A DNA stretch of 6,861 bases from Brevundimonas sp. UBA7506 (GCF_002479495.1 NZ_DLNQ01000005.1:953206-960066); one strand, 5' to 3'; counted from the stretch's first letter, positions 1 through 6,515 are shown. Notes: generated from the sequence alone by a model not told the origin. Numbers and translations: made by a program.

Positions 1-163
1 CTTTGAACAGGCTTTCGACCGCAGCAGCGATCTCGTCCTTGGTCGCGGTTCCGGCGACGCGGAAGACGACCTTGTTCTGTTCCGACAGGATCGTGGCCTT
101 CTCGGTGATCACCGGAGCCAGGATGGTGTCGTAGTGCTTGGCGGTGGGTTGAGCGGCGGCCAT
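1..163 (-). CDS. rplW: 50S ribosomal protein L23 (N-terminal part, cut by window edge)
   Basis: This is the first 54 codons of ribosomal protein L23, a 23S rRNA-binding protein at the peptide exit tunnel and the docking site for trigger factor and SRP (family knowledge). It begins [20 protein letters not shown] and continues with [17 protein letters not shown], the typical L23 N-terminus. The start ATG (163-161) shares one base with the rplD stop codon in a TAATG junction. An AAGGA Shine-Dalgarno lies inside the end of rplD, so translation is probably coupled. The remaining codons (L23 is usually about 95-100 residues) lie beyond position 1. Gene identity is supported by both sequence and S10-operon order. 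Confidence 0.96.
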   Translation of the reverse strand, partial: MAAAQPTAKHYDTILAPVITEKATILSEQNKVVFRVAGTATKDEIAAAVESLFK

Positions 164-801
164 TATGCGGCTTCCTTCTCAGCGAAGCGCGCCTCGATCG
201 CCTCGACGGCGGCCTTGGTCAGCACCAGTTTGTCGGCCCGCAGGATGTCATAGACGTTCAGGCCGGCGTTCGGCAGCACGTCGATGTGCGGGATGTTGCG
301 AGCGGCCAGGCCGAAGTTCGTGTCGACTTCCGGACCCGCGATGATCAGGGCCTTGGTCCAGCCGAGCTTGCCGAAGGTCTCGCGCAGCGAGGCCGTCTTG
401 GCTTCCTTGACCGAAACGCTGTCGACCACGATCAGGTCGCCGGCCTTGGCCTTGGACGACAGGGCGTGACGCAGAGCCAGGGCGCGGACCTTCTTCGGCA
501 GCGAATAGCCGTGGTCGCGAACGACCGGACCGAAGGCGCGCGAACCGCCGACGAACTGCGGTGCACGGCGCGAACCGTGACGAGCGCCGCCGGTGCCCTT
601 TTGCTTGTACATCTTCTTGCCCGTACGAGAGTTCTCGTTGCGGGTTTGAACCTTGTGCGTGCCGGCGCGGCGCTTGGCCAGCTGCCAGTTGACGTAACGG
701 GCCAGCAGGTCGCCGCGGATGTCGGAGATGCCGAAGACGGCTTCCGACAGCTCAACGTCGCCAGCAGCCTTGCCGTCGAGTTTGATGACCGAGAGTTTCA
801 T
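163..801 (-). CDS. rplD: 50S ribosomal protein L4
   Basis: Ribosomal protein L4, 212 residues, close to the usual bacterial length. It binds 23S rRNA and its extended loop lines the exit tunnel. The loop is visible at about residues 62-93 as [20 protein letters not shown] followed by [11 protein letters not shown]; in other bacteria this is where macrolide-resistance substitutions occur. The globular C-terminal part has the expected LIVVDS and ADKLVLT segments. The start ATG overlaps the rplC stop by one base (TAATG), indicating translational coupling. In E. coli, L4 also represses its own operon by acting on the S10 leader. Whether that happens here cannot be judged from sequence alone. Confidence 0.98.
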   Translation of the reverse strand: MKLSVIKLDGKAAGDVELSEAVFGISDIRGDLLARYVNWQLAKRRAGTHKVQTRNENSRTGKKMYKQKGTGGARHGSRRAPQFVGGSRAFGPVVRDHGYSLPKKVRALALRHALSSKAKAGDLIVVDSVSVKEAKTASLRETFGKLGWTKALIIAGPEVDTNFGLAARNIPHIDVLPNAGLNVYDILRADKLVLTKAAVEAIEARFAEKEAA

Positions 802-1532
802 TACGCTTCACCGCCTTCATTGGCTTCCACTGCCGGAGCAGCAGCAGCCGGAGCAGCAGCCGACTTCACAGCGCCCGGGAACGGGGCTTCAGCCGGACGA
901 GCCTTCTTAACGGCGTCGCGAACCTTGACGTAGCTGCCGTCGTGACCCGGGACAGCGCCCTTGATCAGGATCAGGCCGCGCTCGGCGTCCACGCGGACGA
1001 CGGTCAGGTTCTGCTGGGTGACGACTTCCTGGCCGTAGTGGCCGGCCATCTTCTTGCCCTTGAAGGTCTTGCCCGGGTCCTGACGCTGGCCGGTCGAACC
1101 GTGCGAACGGTGCGACAGCGAGACGCCGTGCGTGGCGCGCAGACCGCCGAAGTTCCAGCGCTTCATGGCGCCGGCGAAGCCCTTACCGATGGTCTCGCCC
1201 TGGATGTCGACCTTCTGGCCCGCCAGGAAGTGATCGGCCGACAGCTCGGCGCCCACGTCCAGCAGAGCATCCGCGTCAACGCGGAACTCGGTCACATAGT
1301 GCTTAGGTTCGACCTCGGCCTTGGCGAAAACTTCGCGCTGAGCCTTGTTGGTGTTTTTTGCCTTCTTGGTCCCGGCGCCCAGTTGCAGGGCGACGTAGCC
1401 GTCCCGCTCTTGAGTGCGCTGACCCACGACCTGACAGCCATCCAGCTGCAGAACCGTGACCGGGATGTGCGCGCCGTCTTCAGCGAAGACGCGCGTCATA
1501 CCCAGTTTCTTGGCGATCACGCCCGTACGCAT
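801..1532 (-). CDS. rplC: 50S ribosomal protein L3, with Ala-rich C-terminal extension
   Basis: Ribosomal protein L3, 243 residues, an early-assembly 23S rRNA-binding protein whose long loop reaches towards the peptidyl-transferase centre. The N-terminus [20 protein letters not shown] is canonical. The loop at about residues 140-166 contains [20 protein letters not shown]; in E. coli a glutamine in this loop is N5-methylated by PrmB. The protein is about 30 residues longer than E. coli L3 because of a tail from about residue 212. The tail begins with basic/Pro-rich sequence ([10 protein letters not shown]), then Ala/Pro runs, and ends acidic (EANEGGEA). Such tails are common in alphaproteobacterial L3. 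A purine-rich AAAGAGGCGGG Shine-Dalgarno precedes the ATG, and 23 bases separate it from the rpsJ stop. Confidence 0.98.
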   Translation of the reverse strand: MRTGVIAKKLGMTRVFAEDGAHIPVTVLQLDGCQVVGQRTQERDGYVALQLGAGTKKAKNTNKAQREVFAKAEVEPKHYVTEFRVDADALLDVGAELSADHFLAGQKVDIQGETIGKGFAGAMKRWNFGGLRATHGVSLSHRSHGSTGQRQDPGKTFKGKKMAGHYGQEVVTQQNLTVVRVDAERGLILIKGAVPGHDGSYVKVRDAVKKARPAEAPFPGAVKSAAAPAAAAPAVEANEGGEA

Positions 1533-1555
1533 GTCGGATCCCGCCTCTTTCTTTC

Positions 1556-1861
1556 TTAAATCTTGATCTCGACGTCCACACCGGCCGACAGGTCGAGCTT
1601 CATGAGCGCGTCCACGGTTTGCGGGGTGGGGTCGATGATGTCGAGCACGCGCTTGTGCGTGCGGATTTCAAACTGCTCACGCGACTTCTTATCGACGTGC
1701 GGCGAGCGGTTCACGGTGAACTTTTCGATCAGGGTCGGCAGCGGGATCGGACCACGAACGGTCGCCCCGGTGCGCTTGGCGGTGTTGACAATTTCGCGCG
1801 TCGAAAAATCGAGGACGCGATGGTCGAAGGCCTTGAGCCTGATGCGGATGCTTTGATCCAT
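1556..1861 (-). CDS. rpsJ: 30S ribosomal protein S10 / transcription antitermination factor NusE
   Basis: Ribosomal protein S10, 101 residues, head of the S10 operon. In the 30S subunit it sits in the head domain. As NusE it pairs with NusB in antitermination and with NusG to couple transcription and translation (family knowledge). Signatures include [50 protein letters not shown] and [16 protein letters not shown] chose the ATG at 1861 ([10 protein letters not shown]) because it matches the usual family N-terminus and length. A six-residue longer reading to 1879 would use TTG and add unmatched residues. The upstream GGGAA is a rather distant Shine-Dalgarno. Confidence 0.97.
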   Translation of the reverse strand: MDQSIRIRLKAFDHRVLDFSTREIVNTAKRTGATVRGPIPLPTLIEKFTVNRSPHVDKKSREQFEIRTHKRVLDIIDPTPQTVDALMKLDLSAGVDVEIKI

Positions 1862-2083
1862 ATCGGTTGTTATTCCCAAGCGGTCGGAACCGCGTCCCTG
1901 TGAACCATTTCAAAGACCGAAGCCTCGGGCAGAGCCCCAAGGAACGCAAATCCGCAAAAACGATTGGCCCACGCAGTTCCCCGCGAAGGCCATAAAGTCC
2001 CAAGAATGCTGCAAAGAACAGTAACTTAGGTCGTTCCTGCGAACCGCGTCTGCACCCGAAGATGCACAGCCGGTCCAACAAGA
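1862..2083 (-). promoter_or_regulatory. Predicted long 5' leader of the S10 operon mRNA
   Basis: If transcription starts near 2083, about 220 nt precede the rpsJ ATG, with no convincing coding frame. Small hairpins are visible. The clearest is GCGGT/ACCGC (1880-1884 and 1889-1893) closed by a TCCG loop on the minus strand, just upstream of the rpsJ ribosome-binding region. A TGCA-type stem occurs near the 5' end (about 2050-2068). In E. coli the S10 leader is the target of L4 autoregulation. This leader's sequence does not obviously resemble that one, so regulation is only a possibility. Confidence 0.35.
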
Positions 2084-2089
2084 GGGCTG

Positions 2090-2118
2090 CTTATGCCCGC
2101 CGATTCCGTTTTCGTCAA
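2090..2118 (-). promoter_or_regulatory. Putative sigma70-type promoter of the S10 operon
   Basis: On the minus strand the -35 element TTGACG (2118-2113) is followed by a 17-base spacer and the -10 element CATAAG (2095-2090). This gives 5/6 and 4/6 matches to consensus at ideal spacing. The bases after the -10 read CAGCCC, a GC-rich discriminator of the kind found at stringently controlled ribosomal promoters. Transcription would start near 2083. It is the only well-spaced candidate I found upstream of rpsJ. Confidence 0.6.
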
Positions 2119-2222
2119 GCGCCGAAACCGTTGCGTGGCGGGCGTTTGAGACTCATCCCCTCGCCTGCCCCGAGACTCCTTATAATAGGCCGATCGAGCA
2201 TCGGACGCCGGGCGTTTTTTAA

Positions 2223-2244
2223 GGCCTGAGGCGAAAGCGAGGCC
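2223..2244. other. Small inverted repeat in the rpsJ/barrel intergenic region
   Basis: GGCCT (2223-2227) and AGGCC (2240-2244) form a 5-bp stem around a 12-base loop containing GCGAAAGC. It lies outside both predicted transcripts, upstream of each promoter. It may be a protein site or chance in GC-rich DNA. No T-run follows. Confidence 0.25.
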
Positions 2245-2350
2245 ACATGACGGGCTTGTTAACCGTCCGCCGCATTGTCGCCCCGGCTCGCGACGCAAAC
2301 GTGCCGCAATGCGTCACCCTTCGGCAACATCGCCCCTAAACCGCTGAAAG

Positions 2351-2380
2351 ATGACAAGTTCGTAACAGCGAAACGACAAT
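2351..2380 (+). promoter_or_regulatory. Putative promoter of the outer-membrane barrel gene
   Basis: ATGACA (2351-2356) matches 5/6 bases of the -35 consensus. After an 18-base spacer, GACAAT (2375-2380) matches 4/6 of the -10. The start would be near 2387, giving a 5' UTR of about 58 nt. That UTR contains a short hairpin, CCGTG/CACGG (2397-2401 and 2406-2410), or alternatively GCCGCC/GGCGGC (2401-2406 and 2420-2425). This is an inference from spacing only. Confidence 0.4.
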
Positions 2381-2445
2381 GCGGGGCCTATCTTCCCCGT
2401 GCCGCCACGGTGCGAACCCGGCGGCGTATAAAAAGGATAATCATA

Positions 2446-3195
2446 ATGAAAACCGTCTTCCTCGCTTCGGTCGCCGCCGCCACCCTGATCGCCGCTCCGG
2501 CCTTCGCTCAAGACGCTGTCGGCTCGGCCGGCATCGGCTACGTTCACTCGGACACCGAAGGCTTCAAGACCGACGGCGCTCAACTGGACGGCGTCGGCGC
2601 CTTCAAGGTCGCCCCGGAATGGACCGTCACCGTCAACGGCGCCGTCAACTATGCTGACAGCGACTTCGGCGACGACACCACGGCCGCCGCTGCCGCCCAC
2701 CTGACCAAGACCTTCGGTTCGGACCTGCGCGCCGGCGGCTTCGTCGGCGTGACCGACCTGGGCGGCGACGAGACCTTCACGGTTGGCGCTGAAATCCAGA
2801 AGTATCTGGCCTCGGCCACCCTGACCGGCCTGGTCTCCTACTCGGACCTGGACGGCGCTGACGCCTGGACCGTCGGCGGCGACGCCGCCTACTACGTCAA
2901 CCCGTCGTTCCGCCTGAACGCTGGCGTGTCGTACAGCAACGTCGACACCGACCTGGGCGACTCGGACGTCTGGGCTTACGGCGCCGGCGCTGAGTACCAG
3001 TTCGCCAACAGCCCGTTCAGCGTCAACGGCTCGTACCAGCGCGTGTCGAGCGAGATCGCCAACGTCGACGTCGACGCTGACGTCTTCATGATCGGCGCTC
3101 GCTACAACTTCGGCGGCACCCTGCAGTCGCTGGACCGCGCCGGCGCCAACCTGGGCCGCACCCTGGCCAGCCTGCCGGTCGTCCGCGGCTTCTAA
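2446..3195 (+). CDS. Secreted outer-membrane beta-barrel (porin-like) protein
   Basis: A 249-residue protein predicted to be an outer-membrane beta-barrel. The start at 2446 is fixed by an AAAGGA Shine-Dalgarno 8 bases upstream and by a textbook signal peptide. The peptide has Lys at position 2, a hydrophobic Ala/Val/Leu core and the cleavage site AFA|QD after residue 21. The mature part is a series of about twelve alternating amphipathic strands (for example TVTVNGAVNYAD, RLNAGVSYSNVDT, VWAYGAGAEYQF) joined by short Asp/Gly-rich loops. Aromatic residues fall at strand ends, as in porins. The last strand, VFMIGARYNF, ends at residue 222 and is followed by a 27-residue tail. Codon use is strongly biased to CTG, GTC, GGC and CAG, suggesting high expression. 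The gene has its own promoter and terminator. Substrate and exact porin family cannot be named. Confidence 0.85.
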   Translation: MKTVFLASVAAATLIAAPAFAQDAVGSAGIGYVHSDTEGFKTDGAQLDGVGAFKVAPEWTVTVNGAVNYADSDFGDDTTAAAAAHLTKTFGSDLRAGGFVGVTDLGGDETFTVGAEIQKYLASATLTGLVSYSDLDGADAWTVGGDAAYYVNPSFRLNAGVSYSNVDTDLGDSDVWAYGAGAEYQFANSPFSVNGSYQRVSSEIANVDVDADVFMIGARYNFGGTLQSLDRAGANLGRTLASLPVVRGF

Positions 3196-3208
3196 GCCAA
3201 GGAAGACC

Positions 3209-3226
3209 TTCGACTTCTAGGTCGAA
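3209..3226 (+). other. Small hairpin between the barrel gene stop and its terminator
   Basis: TTCGAC (3209-3214) and GTCGAA (3221-3226) form a perfect 6-bp stem with a 6-base loop, 13 bases after the stop codon. A competing stem, GACCT (3205-3209) with AGGTC (3219-3223), uses some of the same bases. It may protect the mRNA 3' end. No role is shown. Confidence 0.4.
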
Positions 3227-3229
3227 ATG

Positions 3230-3263
3230 AAACCCCGGCGGAGCGATCCGCCGGGGTTTTTTT
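3230..3263 (+). terminator. Intrinsic terminator of the barrel gene
   Basis: A perfect 13-bp inverted repeat (3230-3242 with 3247-3259, core CCCCGGCGGA/TCCGCCGGGG) closes on a GCGA tetraloop. It runs directly into a T-tract through 3263. It lies 34 bases after the stop codon and is a strong Rho-independent terminator in the plus direction. Confidence 0.95.
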
Positions 3264-3297
3264 ATGGACCTGGCCAGAGCAGGCCACGACCAGACAT

Positions 3298-3333
3298 GAG
3301 AAAGGCCCGGGGGGTTCCACGCTCCCGGGCCTT
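3298..3333 (-). terminator. Terminator-like hairpin downstream of the DUF2807 gene
   Basis: AAGGCCCGGG (3302-3311) and CCCGGGCCTT (3324-3333) form a perfect 10-bp stem. In the minus direction it begins 22 bases after the DUF2807 stop and is followed by a short interrupted T-tract (TTTCTC). The plus direction is also followed by mixed T/C. It therefore probably serves the minus gene and may act bidirectionally between the convergent genes. Confidence 0.65.
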
Positions 3334-3354
3334 CTTCGCGGCGAGGCTGTCGGA

Positions 3355-4251
3355 TCAGCGTCCGATGCGCACCTCGCCGGAACCGACGATCGAGCGCGAC
3401 ACCGGACCGGTCGCCTCGGCGATGCGAACGTCGCCCGACCCGGCGATGGACGCGTCCACGCTACCCGCCGCTCCGTCAAATCGCACATTGCCCGAACCGG
3501 CGACGGCGACGTCCAGGTTGGAGGCGCGACCGCCGCGGATGCTCACATCGCCCGAACCGCCGATGGAAACGTCCACCGGGCCGTTCACGTTCGCCACGAC
3601 GATATTGCCTGAGCCGCCGACGTTTGCCTCAAGATCACCCGTGGCCCCGGCGAAGATCGAACCCGAGCCGCCCACCGACGCCTCCAGCGATCGCGACGTT
3701 CCGGCGCGGACCGTGCCGGAGCCCCCGACGCCGATCTCCAGTCGGCCGTCGACATTGGCCACGGTCCAGTTGCCGCAGCCGCCGGCGCCCAGATCGACGG
3801 AGCGGGCCCCGCGTCCGATCGATCCGTAAACGCCGCTGCCCGAACTGACGTCCACTTCCCGCGGCGTGCGCAGGACGATCAGCGGCGCGTCCTCCAGGCG
3901 GATGCGCCCCTTGCCGGCCAGTTCGACCGTCGCGCCTTCGCCCGGCTGGCGCGCATCCGCCCGGCCGTTGTTGTACTCGCGGATGCTGTCGTTGGAGAAC
4001 TGCAGCATGCTGCGGCGACGACCCAGCCCGCCGTCGATGCGAACCTTGTCGCCACGGCGCTCGATGGTCAGTTGCGGCAGGTCGGCCGAGCCCTGCGTGA
4101 TCTCGACGCCGATGTCGGCCCGGTCCTCGGGAATCACGATGACCCGGGCGACCGCATTGCGGATTTCGGCCTCCTGGGCGGCGGCGGGCTGGGCGGCGGC
4201 GATTGCGGCCAGAACGGCGGCGGAGGCGGCGGCGTAAACGGCGATCTTCAT
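3355..4251 (-). CDS. Secreted DUF2807 (GIN-domain) protein with GSG repeats
   Basis: A 298-residue exported protein of the DUF2807 type (putative autotransporter-adhesin head, GIN domain). Family biochemistry is unknown and the fold is thought to be beta-solenoid. The ATG at 4251 is preceded by AGGAGAGG at good spacing and opens a signal peptide with an Ala-rich core and probable cleavage at PAAA|QE near residue 25. Residues 26-156 form the N-terminal part. From residue 157 there are seven units of 18-20 residues plus a partial eighth, each opening GGSG, AGSG or VGSG (the first reads GGCG) and alternating small and hydrophobic residues, as expected of a parallel beta-helix. There is no C-terminal membrane anchor or barrel, so it is probably periplasmic or released. 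It appears monocistronic, separated by 104 bases from the cupin gene upstream. Name assigned by motif recognition, not by a search. Confidence 0.8.
   Translation of the reverse strand: MKIAVYAAASAAVLAAIAAAQPAAAQEAEIRNAVARVIVIPEDRADIGVEITQGSADLPQLTIERRGDKVRIDGGLGRRRSMLQFSNDSIREYNNGRADARQPGEGATVELAGKGRIRLEDAPLIVLRTPREVDVSSGSGVYGSIGRGARSVDLGAGGCGNWTVANVDGRLEIGVGGSGTVRAGTSRSLEASVGGSGSIFAGATGDLEANVGGSGNIVVANVNGPVDVSIGGSGDVSIRGGRASNLDVAVAGSGNVRFDGAAGSVDASIAGSGDVRIAEATGPVSRSIVGSGEVRIGR
3358..3783 (-). repeat. Protein-level tandem GSG repeats (18-20 residues per unit)
   Basis: Units begin at residues 157, 176, 194, 212, 231, 251, 270 and 289 of the DUF2807 protein. Each starts with G/A/V-G-S-G (GGCG in the first) and then carries a beta-strand, a turn and a second strand ending in a V or I just before the next unit. 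DNA copies are similar but diverged, so the array is old and not a recent slippage product. Confidence 0.85.
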
Positions 4252-4283
4252 GGCGGTGTCCCTCTCCTGATCTGTGGCGAAGG

Positions 4284-4323
4284 TGACCTCGGGCGCCCGC
4301 CAAGTCATTTTAAATCGAGGTCA
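4284..4323 (-). promoter_or_regulatory. Inverted repeat over a putative -10 upstream of the DUF2807 gene
   Basis: TGACCTCG (4284-4291) and CGAGGTCA (4316-4323) are a perfect 8-base inverted repeat separated by 24 bases. Between the arms, on the minus strand, lies TAAAAT (4312-4307), a 5/6 match to a -10 element, but with no good -35. Overlapping the inner arm is the 10-base palindrome CGGGCGCCCG (4290-4299). The arrangement would fit an operator or an mRNA-leader hairpin. This is inference. Confidence 0.35.
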
Positions 4324-4355
4324 TGAAGCCGTTGTAAGGAATGGGCTTGGGGCGC

Positions 4356-5264
4356 TCAGGACTGAAGAGCCCCTGCCCCGTCCGCCGCGCCGACCTCGGG
4401 CTCGAAGTCCCGCTCGAATTGAGCGATCCGGCTCTTCAATGCTCCCATGCGGCGCAGGGCCAGGGACGCCGCCCAGCGCGCCGCCAGCTCCCCCTGCCCC
4501 ATCTGGTCGGTGAAGCGCGGCGCCCCGCCCCGGCTGCGCATCACCGCATTGGTGTAGAGCGCCCCGTTGCGGAACCGCGACGGCCAGGTCTGGAAATCCA
4601 TCGACAGGGAGACGCAGAACCGGTCCAGGTTCTCCACCCGGTGCGGCGCATACAGGGGCCAGGTCAGGGCCTGCCCGGGCTCCAGATCGATGATCCGCGC
4701 GTCCTTCTCGAAGGCAAGGGCGTAGGGCAGTTCCTCGGTCGTCTGACGCGCCACGACCTGTTCCATGTTGCGCTCGGGCAGATGCGCCTCGTCGCCCGGA
4801 TAGACGAAGATCCGCTTGCGGCCCCGCAGGTGGAACAGCACCACCCCTGCCGCATCGAAGTGATAGGGCACCCGCGCCTTGGGCGATGACAGAATCAGCT
4901 GGCCGGCGTTGGTGACCGCCCTTAGCCCCGGATAGGTCTTCTCGATCTGGCCATATTCAGCCATGGCCGCAGCCCACAGCGCCGGCCACCCCGTCTGCAC
5001 GCCGCGCAGGTTGACCCACAGCCGGCCCTGCTGGATCGCTTCCAGCAGTTGGCCGCCGTCCAGCCGACCGCGCGCGCCGGTGCGCAGCGAGACCTGCCCT
5101 TCGTCGTCGTAGTCATACAGGTTGATGTCGAACAGTTCGGCCGGGTAGCGGTCGAGAACCTCGGCCAGGGCCGCATCCTCGGCGAAGCCCTGAGCAATCA
5201 GGCTATGCGGATGAACGGCGGCCTCGGCGATAGGGCCCGGATAGCGGGTGCCGCGTTCAGACAT
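4356..5264 (-). CDS. Cupin_8/JmjC-like protein, probable Fe(II)/2-oxoglutarate oxygenase
   Basis: A 302-residue cytoplasmic protein with a cupin-like (JmjC-related) barrel. The pattern RVPYHFDAAG gives His135-x-Asp137, and LYAPHRVEN gives His208, together a plausible 2-His-1-carboxylate iron site. GRKRIFVYPGDEAHLP (about 148-163) matches the segment after the first metal ligands in FIH-type hydroxylases, with Lys150/Arg151 as possible co-substrate contacts. The C-terminal 70 residues are helical and charged. The start is uncertain. I chose 5264 because GAGGA lies five bases upstream. An ATG at 5282 adds six residues (MKTRTI) and overlaps the upstream stop as ATGA, but has no visible Shine-Dalgarno. 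Either way it is coupled to the acyltransferase gene. Substrate unknown; activity inferred from ligand pattern only. Confidence 0.72.
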   Translation of the reverse strand: MSERGTRYPGPIAEAAVHPHSLIAQGFAEDAALAEVLDRYPAELFDINLYDYDDEGQVSLRTGARGRLDGGQLLEAIQQGRLWVNLRGVQTGWPALWAAAMAEYGQIEKTYPGLRAVTNAGQLILSSPKARVPYHFDAAGVVLFHLRGRKRIFVYPGDEAHLPERNMEQVVARQTTEELPYALAFEKDARIIDLEPGQALTWPLYAPHRVENLDRFCVSLSMDFQTWPSRFRNGALYTNAVMRSRGGAPRFTDQMGQGELAARWAASLALRRMGALKSRIAQFERDFEPEVGAADGAGALQS

Positions 5265-5278
5265 GATGGTCCTCGTCT

Positions 5279-6430
5279 TCATGATGCGTTAGCCGGTCGA
5301 TCCATGGCCTTGGAAAAGGCCACGCGCGCGGCCAGGGCGGCGCCCTTCAAGCGGTCCACGCCGTTGGTCTCACAGGCCTCGATGACGTTCCAGCGGCGGC
5401 ACAGGCTGTTGCCAAGCTTCTCCGCCCGCTCCGGCCCCGCCAGCTTCAGCACGGCCTCGGTCATGTCGCCCAGCACGGCCGGGAGCCCCGGTCGAAGGAT
5501 CGCCGCCTCCGTGACCGGTTGCACTGTGTCGCAGAAGTAGCGTTTGTAGGCCTCGCCGCCGAAGCCGTAGTCGAAGTCGCGATACCCCTGCTCCGCCCCC
5601 AGCCGGATGGTCTCCATGCTCAGGATGATCCCGGGGGAGCACCGGGCCAGGGCGGGAACATAGGCCGGGAACCAGAAATGGAACCGTTGGCCCGCGTGCA
5701 GCGAATACTCCATGGCGGCGATCCTGGAGCCGGCGCGCAGCACCGCGATCGAGGCACCGAAATCTTCATGGCCCTCAGTCATCAGGGCGTGCAGAAGGTC
5801 GCGGGTCCAGCCGCAAGCGAACACATCGTGCCGGGTGGTCCGCCGGTACTGCTCGCGTTTGAGCGCGATCAGCTCGTCCAGCAGGCTGGCGTCGCGCAGG
5901 CCCATCTCGACCTCGACCGGACCGAACTCGGTCGCCATGCTGCGCCGCGCCCTCTCCTTGTCCTTGAAGTATTTGCCAAAGGCCTGACGTCGCGCCGCAT
6001 ACCAGGCGTCATACCCGCCCTCCTGAGGGATCGTGGTGCGGAAGCTCTCGCCCCGGACGCCGTCCGACGCCGCCCCCACCCAGCCGTTGACGCTGAACCG
6101 CCGGCCGCCCAGCAGGCGGGCGACCTCATCTAGGCTCGGCGTAGCGCCTTTCGGGCCTATGACCCCGTGATAGTCGTTCATCGGCGCGGCGATCGGCTGA
6201 ATTGCGCCCCCGCGCTTCTGATAGGGGAAGTAGCCGACGACGGCGCCGTCGCGATGGAATACGGCCAGGCCGCAGTCCGGGCTGATCCGCGCGGCGATCT
6301 CGGCGAACTCGACGCGGAAATAGGGGCTGGCCAGATCCGGATCGGCTGCAGCCCAGCCGTTCCACTGCACGCGCTCGTCAGCCGTCAGGCTGTCCATGGA
6401 TCGGATATCGAGGGTCAGTGCGCCGGACAT
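5279..6430 (-). CDS. GNAT-fold acyltransferase of the BioF2/CelD-like type (Acetyltransf_6)
   Basis: A 383-residue protein resembling the BioF2-like/CelD acetyltransferase family (PF13480 type), whose members transfer acyl groups to amines, often in envelope polysaccharide or lipid pathways. Recognisable segments are an N-terminal SPYFRVEFAEIAA, then AVFHRDGAVVGYFPYQKRG (about 56-74), the helix ALKREQYRRT (189-198), and the C-terminal SPGIILSMETIRLGAEQG plus FDYGFGGEAYKRYF (286-299), which match the conserved SPG...D(F)..G.E.YK pattern. No signal peptide or membrane segment is seen. The start at 6430 is preceded by AGAGAG. Longer readings to 6466 or 6532 have no Shine-Dalgarno and run into the tuf terminator area. 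The stop falls 14 bases before the chosen cupin start, so the two genes form one operon. Substrate unknown. Confidence 0.78.
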   Translation of the reverse strand: MSGALTLDIRSMDSLTADERVQWNGWAAADPDLASPYFRVEFAEIAARISPDCGLAVFHRDGAVVGYFPYQKRGGAIQPIAAPMNDYHGVIGPKGATPSLDEVARLLGGRRFSVNGWVGAASDGVRGESFRTTIPQEGGYDAWYAARRQAFGKYFKDKERARRSMATEFGPVEVEMGLRDASLLDELIALKREQYRRTTRHDVFACGWTRDLLHALMTEGHEDFGASIAVLRAGSRIAAMEYSLHAGQRFHFWFPAYVPALARCSPGIILSMETIRLGAEQGYRDFDYGFGGEAYKRYFCDTVQPVTEAAILRPGLPAVLGDMTEAVLKLAGPERAEKLGNSLCRRWNVIEACETNGVDRLKGAALAARVAFSKAMDRPANAS

Positions 6431-6515
6431 CGGTCTCTCTTTGAGCAAATGGACAGCAAGATCCATTCCAGCCGGTTCTGACGCCCCCGCCTTTCGGCAG
6501 CGTTTACCGCCATGG

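Noticed and set aside
1689..2081. Minus-strand open frame overlapping rpsJ and its leader
   Set aside because: It covers most of rpsJ in another frame, has no family resemblance and is explained by GC-rich codon bias. The upstream part is better read as mRNA leader.
2181..2220. Exact TATAAT (2181-2186) followed by two tiny hairpins and a T-run (2215-2220) on the plus strand, suggesting a small RNA
   Set aside because: There is no -35 element or extended -10 at proper spacing, and the T-run lies only about 28 bases after any start, too short for a meaningful RNA.
2026..2298. Minus-strand 90-codon open frame in the intergenic region
   Set aside because: Arg/Ser-rich composition with no recognisable motif, it spans the predicted S10 promoter, and it has no convincing ribosome-binding site.
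2275..2445. 57-residue N-terminal extension of the barrel protein
   Set aside because: It would place the signal peptide inside the protein and span the promoter. The ATG at 2446 has a good Shine-Dalgarno and opens directly into the signal peptide.
3227..3829. Plus-strand 200-codon open frame opposite the DUF2807 gene
   Set aside because: Its Pro/Glu/Thr periodicity is the reverse image of the GSG repeats. It also starts inside the barrel-gene terminator and has no Shine-Dalgarno.
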